This document shows positions 21,055-32,727 of a stretch of 64,000 nt of DNA, piece by piece (the stretch's first letter is position 1; the number at the start of each line of letters is the position of its first letter). The notes beneath the pieces are model-generated. The model saw nothing but the letters and a program-made list of their open reading frames with translations, had not been told where the DNA came from and did no database searches. This DNA is from Zizania palustris (taxonomy: Eukaryota; Streptophyta; Magnoliopsida; Poales; Poaceae), in assembly GCA_019279435.1 (NCBI GenBank), contig JAAALK010000080.1, forward strand, positions 93,718,553 to 93,782,552, given 5' to 3'. The position numbers and the translations under genes were made by a program.

Positions 21055-24000
21055 TTCACCACCCAAGATAGACTCCAAGCAAAACGAAGAAAAATTGTGA
21101 GGTTTGCACCAAAAACCTATGAACCTACACACAAGAATGTTTTTCATTGCTCTTATTATCATCGTGTAGGTCATTTGATTGGTTTTTGTTATCGTCGTAT
21201 GAAGGATGAATGTTGTGCTCAAGCTCTGAACTTTCATGATTATCCATCATTTGATTTCCATGAATATGGTTATCATACTTATTCTGATTTTGAGGCTCCT
21301 CATAGTTATATGGGTGACTATGCTCACTGCGGTTTACACCATGCTTCATATGATGCTAGATCACATAGGGGTTTTGGTCCAAACCATTTTAAGAGATCTC
21401 AACACTTTGCAAGAATACCTCGTTTTCAGTATGATTCTCCTCCTACACAGCCTCTTGTCTTACCTAATTGTCGAGTTGTTCAGTGCTGGATACCTAGGCA
21501 CTTTATTTCTAAACCCAGCACTGAGTACTCGAGGTATTCTGTCTCTACTTAGGGAAGGCATGGAAGCCTAGAGGACAAGTGGATTATTGATTCCAGATGT
21601 TCGTGCCACATGATCGGAAAGTCATCATGGTTCTCCAGCTTCACCTTAGCCAAGCAACGAGAAAACATCACTTTTGGAAACAATCACAAAAGTAGAGTGA
21701 AAGGCCAAGGTATGATCAAAATCAATGAGAATTTCTTTCTCTCTAATGTTGCATTGGTTGAGGACTTTGGCTATAACTTACTTTCTGTCTCTCAATTGCT
21801 TGATGAAGGTTTTGAGGTTCACTTTGGTCGTGATGCCTCTCATGTGCTTGATTCTTCTAGCGCTTTCATTTGTAAAATCTTGAGAGTAGGGAGAATGTTT
21901 GGAGCTGACTTCTCTAAATCATTTGGATATTATCATTGTCTTTTAGTTGAACCTTCATCTGAGCTTTGGATGTGGCATAGGATACTAGGGCACATGAGCT
22001 TTGATCTTCTTACAAGATTGAGTGCCCTAGGACTCATCCGAGGATTCCCCAAGCTCAAGTTTGAGAAGAACCTGATTTGTGCTCCGTGACGTCTTGGAAA
22101 AATTGTTGCCACCTCACATTAACCCATAAACATGGTAATGATTGAGCGACCAAGTGAGCTTCTTCATATGGATACTGTTGTCCCATCCCGGGTTAGCTCA
22201 TTAGGCGGAAAGTGGTGTGTTCTTGTTGTTTTTGACGATTACTCTCGTTACTCTTGGGTTTTCTTTCTTGCAAGTAAGGATGAAGTTTTCATACACTTTC
22301 AAAGCTTAGCATTGAGGCTATTAAATGAACTCACCGGTGCAATGAAAGCTATTCGAAGTGACAACGACACCGAGTTCAAGAATAGCTGTTTTGCAGATTT
22401 TTGCCTTGAACATGGAATTGAACATCAGTTTTCTGCACCTAGAGTCCCTCAACAAAATGGTGTTGTTGAGAAGAAAAATTGCACACTTGTGGAGATGGCT
22501 AGGACGATGCTCAATGAGCATAGGACTCCGAGAAAATTTTGGGCTGAAGCCATGAGTACAGCATGCTACATCTCCAATAGGATCTTTTTGCGCTCCTTGT
22601 TGAATGTGACTTCTTATGAATTTCGTTTTGGGAGGAAGCCCAGGGTCACTCACTTAAGAGTATTTGGATGTCGATGCTTCATCCTAAAGCGAGGTAATTT
22701 GGAAAAATTTGAATCACGCGCATCTGATGGAATCTTTTTGGGCTACTCTTTGCATGGTCACTCTTATCGTATTTTCAATCTTAAATCTAACACTATAATT
22801 GAATCTTGTGATGTGTCATTTGATGAGAGCTCTCCATGTGTTAGTTTTGATTTTGGACTTGCAAGTGAGCACGATATGTGTGAAACTCTTTTTGAGGAAG
22901 AAGAACCATCGGATGGTTAAGATCATGATGTTGTACCACTACCTCCCACTACGGCATCTCCAGAAGCTTCGTCTACTTCAACAAGAGGACCTGAAGATTC
23001 TACTTCTGAAAGATTGGAGCATCCTCCTGAACAGATCATCGGTGAGCTAAATGAACGAGTAACCCGATCTCATGCTCATTTCATTGATTCTGCTTTTGTC
23101 GCAAATTTTGAACCATTGGATGTTAGTCATGCCTAATGCGAGTTGGATCAATGCCATGCATGAGAAACTTAAAATTTTTGATAGAAATCAAGTTTGGATT
23201 CTTGTTGATCCACCCCCTAACATTCATATCATCAGAAAAAAATGGATTTTCAAAAACAAACAAGGGGATGATGGGGCTATAGTGAGAAACAAGGATAGAC
23301 TTGTGGCTCAAGGGTATACTCAAGTCGAGGGGTTGATTTTGGAGAAACATTTGCTCCGGTAGCTCGACTTGAGGCCATTAGGATCTTACATGCTTTGCAT
23401 CATCTCATGGCTTTAAACTCTTTCAAATGGATGTAAAAAGTGATTTCCTTAATGGCTTCATAGGAGAGGATGTGTATGTCAAGCAGCCTCCTGTTTTAAA
23501 AATCCCAAGAACCCCCATAGAGTATTTAAACTTCACAAAGCTTTATATGGGCTCAAGCAAGCTCCGAGGGCTTGGTACGACCGCCTTAAGACCATCTTGA
23601 TTGACCACGGGTACAAAATGGGCTCTGTTGACAATACTTTGTTCACTCTCATGCATGGCAAAGATTTATTACTCGTTGACATTTATTTTGATGACATAAT
23701 CTTTGGTGGTTCATCTCATACTCTTGTTGTCGAGTTTGTTGAATCTATGAGTAGGGAATTTGAGATGTCGATGATGGGCGAGCTGACCTTCTTCCTTGGT
23801 TTGCAAATCAAGCAAAGCAAACAAGGAACTTATGTTCTTTAGACAAAGTACAATAAAGACCTGCTAAAATGCTTTGACATGTTAGATGGAAAACCACTTG
23901 TTACCACAATGGGTACTTTTGTTGCTCTTGATCCAGATGAAGACGGAGAAGAAGTGGACCAGAAGGAGTTCCAAAGCATGATCGACTCCCTCCTTTAGTT

Positions 24001-24637
24001 GATGGCTACGAGGCCGGACATACACTTTGTTGTGTGTCTGTGCGCTCGTTATCAGGCTTCTCCCAGGGCTTCACATCGTCAAGCTGTCAAGCGCATTCTA
24101 AGGTATCTCAAGCACACTCTTAAATTTGGCATTTGGTATTCTGCATCATCTTCATTATGCTTGAGAGTTTTTTCTGACGCTGACTTTACTGGATGTCATA
24201 TTGATTGCAAGAGTACTTCTGGGACGTGCCATTTTCTTGGTTCTTCTATTGTGTGTTGGTCTTCACGCAAATAGTCTAGCGTTGCACAGTCTACAGCCGT
24301 GGCTGAATATGTAGCTGCCGCTAGCTGTTGCGCGCAAATTTTGTGGATGGTTTGTACTTTGCGGGATTTTGTGTTGGATTTTAAAGGAGTTCCACTATTT
24401 TGTGACAATACAAGTGCAATTAGCCTAGCAAACAACCCAGTACAGCATTCTAGGACCAAACACATTGACATGCGTTATCATTTCTTAAGAGATCACAATG
24501 AGAAGGGGGATATCAAATTGCGCTCTGTCGATGCTAAGAATCAGATTGCAGATATTTTCACCAAGCCTCTCGATGCTTCTCGGTTTGCATTTTTGAGAGG
24601 AGAGCTTGGCATTTGTCATCCTTATGACATCATGTGA
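21055..24637 (+). pseudogene. pol: pol of the copia element, copy B, with RNase H
   Basis: Contains everything in copy A plus the 3' end. The integrase core and C-terminus form one open frame of 262 codons at 22132-22920, with catalytic Asp in LHMDTVV, Asp in RSDNDTEF and Glu in QQNGVVEKK. The protease is again DSR rather than DSG. RT keeps IYFDDIIFGG. A TAG at 23840-23842 separates RT from the next block, and RNase H covers 23999-24637. It shows ATRPDIHFVV, SDADFTGCHIDCKSTSG, ATAVAEY-like wording (STAVAEYVAAASCC), a TAG at 24272-24274 and the conserved end ADIFTKPLDASRF. Stops at Gln positions predominate. The length and order are normal for SIRE/Maximus pol. Confidence 0.88.
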
Positions 24638-25093
24638 GGGGGAGTTGAGTACTTTTGCATATGCTTCTATAATATGATTAATTGATTTCACATGTACATG
24701 CTTTAGTGTGTCCTTTACAATTCTGTCTTATACTCGTATTGATTATGCTTATATTGAATACATCTAACTATCTGTCTTGAGCATGACTTTTATTTCTGAA
24801 AATTTGAAAATGGTCACTACTTAGTTTGGAAACTAGCATGAATAGGCTAGGGTGCTTTTGCTATTCATTACATACCGGATAGCTTTGTTCTTTTTACTTG
24901 GATGCTAATACGCAACTTGATCCTCTTATGCTCAAAAGTTAAAAAATGAAAAATGAAAAATGAGAATGATGCATGTTGAAAATGAAACAAAAAATATTTA
25001 TCTTGTGATAAAATTGAAAAGATCCAAGTGGGTTTGCGTAGTCGCACTACTTTGTTCTAGACTGCTTACCATTCCACTTTGGTATGAAGTAGG
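24638..25093 (+). other. Post-pol untranslated region of the copia element
   Basis: Starts with a GAGGGGGAG purine box right after the RNase H stop. Such boxes recur downstream of pol in SIRE/Maximus elements. The rest is AT-rich with no coding signal; an envelope-like frame, found in some SIRE relatives, is not visible. Ends where LTR-like sequence begins. Confidence 0.6.
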
Positions 25094-25220
25094 TGAGGAG
25101 CCATGCTGAATAGTATGGGCCTCATGGCTTCAGATGTGATGAGTGATTGTCAACGAAAGTCAAAAAGGACTGAAGAGAAGAGAAGACCTCCTGTGTCTGG
25201 GCCGCATGTGACTCAGGTAC
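25094..25220 (+). repeat. Extra copy of the first 127 bp of the copia LTR
   Basis: TGAGGAGCCATGCTGAA onward aligns with the LTR starts at 25221 and 44341 (shared GATGTGATGAGTGATTGTC and CATGTGACTCAGGTAC). It ends at GTAC directly before the next LTR start. It looks like a tandem duplication or a recombination remnant of the LTR head. Confidence 0.7.
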
Positions 25221-27124
25221 TGAGAAACCATGTTGAAGAACATGGGTTTTATACTCCAGATGTGATCAGTGATTGTCAACGAAATTCAAATAAGACATAA
25301 GAAGACCTGCCATGTCTGAGGCCCATGTGAATCAGGTACACAGGCAGCGAGCGACAGCCAGACAGAGGAGCCGTGGAGTCGGGCTGGCCCAATCTGGGTA
25401 CATGGGCTAGGAGCGGTAGAGGATCCACTGGTCTGTTGACTGAGTTTGACTCAGTTACACGGACGACGAGCGATTGACGGGCTGAGGAAGCTGCGGGGTC
25501 GGGTCAGCCCAATCTGGGTACCCGGTGCAATGACTGTGTACGCTTTGTCAGTTTCGGCGCAAAACTAACAACCTATGATTATTTTGTTTTTAGGATATTA
25601 ATATTTAGTTTTTAAGTCCAGAATATTTTTATTTGAGTCAGTTGATTTTTCTAAGGATATTTTAGTAATTTTGGATTTTATTTTAGAGTTAGTGTAATTT
25701 ACTCTAGGGGTAAATTAGTCTTTTTCACGTATTAGGAGTCGCTTATAAATAGGCCCCTACTCTCCTAGGGATAGGGTGACTGTCATTTTTATTTTCCGAG
25801 ATCAATCTACAGTCCATCGCAAGTTTTTCATCTACAAATTTATCGCCGCAACCACAGTTTCTTTCTTGATCACCACCGTCGCTGTTTCTCACCGAGAAGT
25901 CATGGCAGCAGCACGGACGGTGGCGTAGTGCGCAGCGAGCAGCACGCAGCACGCTGGGCTAGCTACAAAACATAGCCCCTACCGCGTGTGGGCCCCACTG
26001 GAGGTTGCTTTCTCCATGGCGCTGGATTTTGCATGCATCGCCTTTCTGCCAACAGCGCTGCAGCTGCGTGTCCGTGATCTCGGGCATCTCGGTTGCAGCA
26101 GGCGCTACGGCAAACATTGCACGGCAATCCACAAGGCGCGGGTCCCACCGGCGGCCTGGTTGTTTCCTTCTGTGTCAAGGCTTTAGGCTTTCATCTCTCT
26201 CCACGACAGGCGAGTTTTTGTATTGTGCAGCGCGCAGTGCAGAGTTGATAGGCTACAACAGCAGCACGTAGTCCCAGACTGCAGCGGCGGCAACATGGAC
26301 GGAGGAACGCAACGTGGGACCTTCCAGCAGAGTCAGTAGCATCTCGCGCAAGCTAGACGTCCAGAAGCGGTTCAGGCGTCCTGGTGATCGCGACGACACG
26401 GCGTCGTTTGCTCCACAGCTCAGGCGCGGCTACCGATACGGCAGGAATCCACAACAGGCTACACGGCAGCAAGGCTTGGCAGGGAAGCTTCAACGCACAA
26501 CAGCGAACCGAACGGCTACGAGAAGATGCGGGTTAGTTATTTTTAATCCCCTATTTTTTAGTTGTTTAAATTAAACCAATATTTAACTTCTCTTAATTAG
26601 CTGCAAATCTGTTTAGGAATTTCAGGGTTAATTTTGTCTGTCAGAATATTATTAGTGCTAGCTTATTTTTATTTAAGTATTTTTAATCTGCTCATATAAA
26701 AGAAAAAAATATTATTAGTCATAGTAATATTTTTATTCTAGACTTACGTGCAATATTTTAAGTTTATTTCTCAGTTAATTTCTGGATGTTCCATGTTTTA
26801 GTCGTTTGATTAGTATTTTATTTTTAGACTGCAATCTGAATTATTATTGAGTTATTTAGGTAATTTTTCCTAGGCCATTAAATATTTCTAGTATTCATAT
26901 TTATTCACTGCAGTTATTTTATTTAGTTTAATTTAGTTTATCTTTAATATTATTTTAATTAAGACACCGGTGTTTTTAGGCTAGACAACTTTAGTTCCTG
27001 AAATTTGCTTTGCTAATATTACTTGTCTGGTTAAGTTCATTTGGGTGTTATGATTAAGTCATAGTTTAGCAAGAAATTTTTGCCACCCATTCACCCCCCT
27101 CTGGTCGCTACTTTCGGTCCTACA
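25221..27124 (+). repeat. SIRE/Maximus-type copia LTR (1.9 kb)
   Basis: Starts TGAGAAACCATGTTGAAG and ends CGGTCCTACA. The start is supported by the copy at 44341, which is preceded by a purine tract. Internal landmarks are two related ~70-bp modules (25335-25405 and 25454-25525, both ending in CCCAATCTGGGTAC), a hairpin at 25546-25570 and a TATA box TATAAATA at 25744-25751. The end GGCGCCCATTCACCCCCCTC is shared by every copy in the window. It is probably the 3' LTR of the copia body to its left. Confidence 0.78.
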
Positions 27125-28145
27125 GGTACACGGGCAGTGATCGACTGTCGGGCAAAGGGGCCGTGAAGTCGGGCTGGCCCAATCCGGGTACATGGGCTAG
27201 GAGGAGAAGAGGATTCACTGGGCTGTTGACCAAGATTGACTCAGGTACACGGGCGGTGAGCGATTGCTAGGTTGAGAGAGCTGCGGAATCGGGTTGGCCC
27301 AATCCGGGTACCTGGTGCAAAGTCGGTGGATGCTTTGTCAGTTTCGGCGCAAAACTGACAACCGCTGATCTCGGATCTGACCATTCTGAGGTGAAGCCGT
27401 AGCCGCTACGAAAGATAAGCTTCAGGATAAGTCAGCTGTAATTAGGAGTTTACTATTGTGCCTTTAGGCCCACAGTCTATCAGTCGAGTCTGTAAAAATA
27501 TTCTAAGGGCATTTTGGTCTTTTCCATTTTATTTTAGCGTCTGTAAAAACCCTAAGGGTCTTTTGGTATTTTCCTAGGCTATCTGGCTGCCTATAAATAG
27601 GGCCCCAATCCCTAGGGTTAGGGTTACCCTTTTTTGAAATCACTTTTCTAATCAAAGGATTGGGTCACTTTTTACGTTCGTTCTCCTGGTATTTTGTTCT
27701 TCTCCGCCGCCACTGTTCATCGCGTGCTGTTCAGGGTCTGCATCCTTGACTGTTTGAGCAATCGCTAAATCAGGTTACTTTATTTCTCTCTCATCCATCA
27801 ATTTTCTCTCATTGGAGTTATCGTTCCTATTGCCTCAGTTTGCGTGCTTTTTGATCATTGGCTCTGGGTTCGCGGCTGGAAATTTTTCTGCACGACGAAA
27901 TCAATTTTCTACACAGACACTGTTCGTTTTCTCCGATTTGAATCTTTATTAGTGCAGCAGTAGAAGTCTTGGCATGCAACTATGTATAGGCTTTCAAGCA
28001 CCTATGCGCATCCTAGCATAGTAGCATAGCTGCATAGCAGCAGTGCCTTGAGCATAAACCTTGATCGGCTGCAGAGACTTGGAGTTAGAGTATCGTGCTG
28101 CTATACTAGTTGTTTTTCTGTCCTTCTGTTCTTGAACAACATGTG
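27125..28145 (+). repeat. Adjacent copia LTR, left part (head missing, split by the Tat element)
   Basis: Starts at GGTACACGGGCAG, which is position ~115 of the LTR, immediately after the end of the previous LTR. It carries the paired modules, the hairpin at 27336-27360 and TATAAATA at 27592-27599. It continues at 39450-40357 after the 11.3-kb Tat insertion. Its other half ends at a tRNA-Met PBS, so it serves as the 5' LTR of the element whose gag starts at 40423. Confidence 0.75.
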
Positions 28146-28640
28146 TGTTGGCGTAAAAGATTACGCTAACAGGATTCTGAAGATTAGAAACTAACAAACG
28201 AAGTGTTTGCGAAGGAAACTATTCCAAGCCTCCGAAAGGATAATAACTTAGAATAGTTTGAAAGTGTGTATTGAATAACTTGTATTCGGTCCCTATTACA
28301 GGGTAAAACGGGGGGTATTTATAGGCCCAAACATTAAGGAAAAGACCTTCTTACCCCTCTATTACAACCGACATAGTGGAAACTATTCGGTACCCTTAAT
28401 AGGGCTAAAATGGTAAAAGACTAATCTAATGAGAAAGAAGATAAGTCTTCAATCTTAGCTGGCAAAGAAGTTCTCGGAAGAGTCCAAGTTCGAAGATATA
28501 CTCCGAACTAAAGCCTGTCATCATACTTCGAACTTGACTTGATGCATCTCCAAAATTATATGTTGGAAGGCTTCGTCTTAATCACTAGTCTTTATCTCGT
28601 CACTGCAATAACCCTAAAGATGGAATATTTTCCCCCAACA
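28146..28640 (-). repeat. 3' LTR of the Tat element
   Basis: Plus-strand ends are TGTTGGCG and CCCCCAACA. On the minus strand it starts TGTTGGGGGAAAATATTCC. A TATA box read on the minus strand (CTATAAATACCCCCC) lies at about 28311-28325. The upstream purine tract is poor; GAGTAGCTAC precedes the LTR on the minus strand. Confidence 0.92.
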
Positions 28641-28966
28641 GTAGCTACTCGAATACGCTTCTCCGCTAAATCTGTAATGTTAGGAGAGCAGTATACGCAA
28701 GAAAAATAATCATGCGTAGGGGTTAGCAGATTTAAACCATCTCCGAACTACGTGGAGATGTAAACTTTGAATCAGTTTATAATAAAATTACTTTCGAAGT
28801 AACTTAGAACTAACTCGAAAAGTCTGAAAGTCTTTTTAGACTTAGAAGAAATAGCCGTTAGCTTCTTTCTTCTAACGGAAGTTACGGAATGCTTTAATTT
28901 CGGAGCAAAGTAACAGTTGGAAATGTGAAACGACACAGGCAAGCGGTAAAAAATCATGGTCTGGGC

Positions 28967-28974
28967 TATAAATA
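28967..28974 (+). promoter_or_regulatory. TATA box of the antisense gene
   Basis: TATAAATA on the plus strand, 106 bp before the ATG at 29080 and outside the LTR. The position is typical for a plant core promoter. It suggests the antisense gene has its own internal promoter rather than using the LTR. Confidence 0.65.
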
Positions 28975-29079
28975 GAGGGGCCAAACCCTTCTTGAGTACC
29001 TTTTCACTGCTTTCGTGCAAACAAACCATCACCCGAGCCCTAGCCGCCATTTTTCCCCTGAAACAATCCACAAAATCCA

Positions 29080-32000
29080 ATGGCGAAAACTAGTTTCAAA
29101 GTTCCTGGAGCGACTTCGACCTTGGCCCAGCAGCAAGCTGCTGCGGCGGCAGCGGCTGCATCGTCGGCGATGGCAACTTCAAATCCTTCAGTGGCGACAA
29201 TGGCGCCGGTGGGAGGAAATCCCCAAAATGTCGGCCCCCAAGACCTCTTTCCAGCGTCAACGAAGTATACGGATCAGTCTTATTAACTGGGGCTATCAAC
29301 CTGCAGAAGGGAATCGCTTGCGGCTGCAGTAGAAGGCAAGATTAGTTCGGGGGTTATGATCCGCAAACCTGGGAAGGAAATCATTCCGTCACCAAGACCC
29401 GGAGAAGTTGTCGTCTTCGAAGCCTTCTTCGAAGCTGGTTTGGCGCTTCCGGCGGTAGACTTCTTGGCGGAAGTATTAGACTTGTTCCACGTCACCCTCT
29501 CCCAACTCTCCCGAATGCGGTAGCGTGTCTTGCCATCTTCGAATGGGCGTTGCGAGCCAAAGGTTGTGAAGGAAGGGCGGAGATCTTCGCAGCACTACAT
29601 AGAGCTTCATGCCAACAGAAGACCTTCGTAGGCCCTGGAGGTGAAAAGATGGTAGTAGCCTTTGGAAGCATCAACTTCAGACTCTGAGACGAGTATGCTC
29701 TTCAGTTTCCCCCTAAGGCCATCAATGCCAGATGGTATACCGATTGGATCCTGAAGTGGTTTTACGCCGAAGTTGGGGCGAGCAACCATCTAGCCGGACC
29801 TTTGCAAGACATCAACTTCCGAAAGGAAGCCCTTGTGCATCCAGATCCGGGTCAGCTCGAAGCTCGCCTCAGCTTACTTCAAAAAATCAGTCACCGGTTG
29901 AGCATGCGAGACTTAGCCGAAGAATTCCTCGGGCTTCAAATCCCTCCCCTGATGGCCAACTGGCCAATCACTTTCGAAGAGGATTTGGAAGGCAGTCTTC
30001 GGAAAAGTTCTTCAACTTCGAGTCCTGCAGGTAACTTCGAAAACAACATATTCTATGTATATTTATTCGAAGAATTAACAAACTTAACTCATTTTTCAGC
30101 TTCTTCAGCCCATATAACTTCGGAGCAAATCGATCGAGCTTCGGAGAAGATTTTGGGCGTCCCAACTCCGACCGAGAAAGAATGGAGAATCAAATTGGTT
30201 GGTAGTTGGGAGCGATCCAACCGAGTATGGGGGCTACTCGAAGTGGTTCCGCCCCCTTTGGTGGATTGGGTGCCTTCGGAGAAAGGGCCTAAGAAGAGGA
30301 AAGCCGAAGCTGGAACTTCGAGCTCTGCCAAGACTCCAGTCAAGAAGGTAGCTCGAAAGCCAAGAATTCTTGCGCCTTTGAGTCCAAGAGCTTCAATCTC
30401 CGATTCTCAAGAGGATGAAGGCAGGTTGCTCGTGAGGCTGATTGACGAGGATGCAGCCCAACAAGAAGCACATATTGAAGATGCTGCGAGCGTGCCGGAG
30501 TCTCAAGTCAACCTCGAACAAGTGAGGACTCCGGCTGCTCAAGAAAATTTACCTCAAGAGGGAGTCCTAGACGGAGCCCCTGTGGATGAAAGCGGAGTCG
30601 AAGTTACTGTAGCTTCGATTCCGGGTGAAGTAACAACGGCTGTTCAAGGAGATGCTCCAACAGTCGAAGATTTGACTGTTGACTCTGACGAAGACCTTGC
30701 CTTCGACCCGCCAAGTAGCCCAATGCTCACCCGTCACCAGAATGTCGAAGGTAAAATTCTCATAATTCTTTTGTTCTTTTTTCCTACGAAATTATAAAAT
30801 GTATAATACCTTTGTTTTTACAGGATCCATTTCCATGGAAGAGGTCCGTCCCGAAGATACAATTCCTAGACCTTCGACAACTTCGGAGCCAATTCCAAGA
30901 GCCACTCAAATGGGGCCTGGAAAAGGCAAAGGAAAGATGGACCCCCTCCTTGCTCCAAGCTCAGGATCAACTCCGTCTGATTCAACAAACGAGAGCCAAT
31001 CTACTGAGGGGGGCCAGTCTACTGGGGCTCCGAAAACCACAGCTCAGCACTCCGGGCCTTCGCCCAGCGAAGATGACCAACAAGCCTTGAGCATGCTCCC
31101 CCTTCTAGCTCCTTTCTTGGAGCGAAGAACTAGGCTTTGGACTTTGCTCGAACCTTTGGATCGAGCTAGTCGCGAAGTCGGGGAGACGGACTTGGTGGCT
31201 ATCTTGAGCGAGGCGGAGAGTTTGGAGCTTAACGCTGCCATGGAATGCGCAGCATACCAGGTACGAAGTATCTGCAAAACAACATCAAATATATATACAA
31301 ATAATTTCTTACCTTGGTTTTTTCTTTTTGCAGCAAACAGTCTTGGCCCAAGCTACGAACATCTCAAATGAACGTGGAAGCATTCGCCTTCGAGAGGAAA
31401 ATGCAACTCTTCAATGAAATCTTACTATCTCCGAAGGTCGAGTGGCCCACATGGACAACATGGTTTCAACGGAGCGCATGGCTAGACAAAGCTTGGAGGC
31501 TGCGAACAAGGAGCTCGAAGCAGAAAAAATTGTGCTTCGAGCAGAAATTGAAAAGATGCGGGAGGAGCATGCTACAGCGGGGGCCGAGCTTGTTAGACTC
31601 CGAGAAGAAGCTAGCCAGCTACTGAATCAAAAGAATTCTTTGGCTATGGAGGCTGCTAGGCTCTCTGGAGTAGTAGGAGAGCTAACTTCAACGAAGGATG
31701 CATTAACTGAAGATAAGTTGAAATCAGAGAAGGTAGCTTCGGAGGTCATGGACCAATTGCTAGGCATTCTGGAGTACTTCGGTACTACTAGGACGCTTCC
31801 TTCGGATGACAACATCTCTCTACTGCGCCGGCTGAAGAGGATCCAAGGAGCAGCGAATCAAATGAAGACAACAGGCATTCGGTACGGAGAAATCTCTGGA
31901 CAAGTGGCTGCTGTCGGCATACTTCGTTACTACGAAGATTTGGGCCGATCAATAACTCCGAGCGCAGGAGAGGGTCCCATTACCTTCGATGATGACTAGC

Positions 32001-32727
32001 TTCTTACTCCCTCCGAAGGTGTGGTCACTTCTTGGCAAGCCTTTCAAACTTCATGGAGAGCCGAAGGTCGCTCTGCGATCAAGGCCTGGATTGACGAAGG
32101 ACAACGCCAGAAGTAGGCTCGGTCTCAAGCTTCGAGCAGTCAGCCTCCTCCAAACCAGCAGGTTTAGAAATACCTTAGGATCTTCAACTATGTAAAGCAT
32201 TACACTTTGTATATTTATGAATGAAGATTTGTTTATCATGTTTTTAGGCTTTGCCTCATATGGAAGATGTCGAAGTGTTAGATGTTAACGACAAACTTCG
32301 CTTATTATGGGCTACCTTCGAAATCTTAAAACTTCACAAGCGCCCTCGATTTCTAGTTCCTCGAGATAGTTCCGGAGAGATTACGTCCGAAATAAGAAAA
32401 TATATATTATCTTGCATTAAAGAGGAAGAAAAAGAAGTTAACTTGGAAACTTCATCTTCTGAAGACATTATATGGTCCGAAGACGAACATGAAGCTCAAG
32501 GTAAAAATCCTGAAGAACTTGGAAGCTGGGAAAGGAGCCCCGAACGGCTTCGAACTTGGGCCGAGCTTCAGCAAGAACAAAAGGACTTTAGAGCTTCGAA
32601 AGGAGGTAGGAGAGTTAAACGCAAAGTTGTTAGGACTCCCGGCACTGGAACTAGTCGTTCCAACCCTAGCTCTAGAGATCGAAGAGGTCTTCCATTCCTT
32701 CTTTGTATAGATACCAATTTTTCATGA
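29080..32727 (+). pseudogene. Spliced antisense gene of the Tat element (five exons, now interrupted)
   Basis: A gene on the strand opposite gag-pol, filling the space between integrase and 3' LTR. Exons by reading frame and GT-AG sites are 29080-30030, 30100-30750, 30824-31260, 31334-32161 and 32248-32727. Introns are 69, 73, 73 and 86 bp, and codon phase matches across every junction. The protein would be about 1,115 residues. It has an Ala-rich start, then a globular part (FEAFFEAGLALP, DFLAEVLDLFHV, WYTDWILKWFYAEVG) resembling the domain named putative gypsy-type transposon (Transposase_28). Basic patches such as KGPKKRKAEAG follow, then a Ser/Pro/Glu-rich middle and a coiled coil in exon 4. 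Stops at 29284, about 29678, about 31415, 31997 and about 32113, plus an indel near 29515, disable it. Function is unknown. Extra antisense frames are known in Tat elements. Confidence 0.78.

Larger units (their letters stand above)
18939..23899 (+). repeat. Duplicated block, copy B (starts at gap)
   Basis: Direct partner of 12975-17938, 4,961 bases long, starting at the first base after the gap. It continues seamlessly beyond the point where copy A stops. That dovetail pattern fits unmerged overlapping contigs or haplotigs better than a biological tandem duplication. Confidence 0.93.

Noticed and set aside
24638..25093. Envelope-like gene after copia pol
   Set aside because: Some SIRE relatives carry one, but no frame of useful length or signal/transmembrane pattern is present here.
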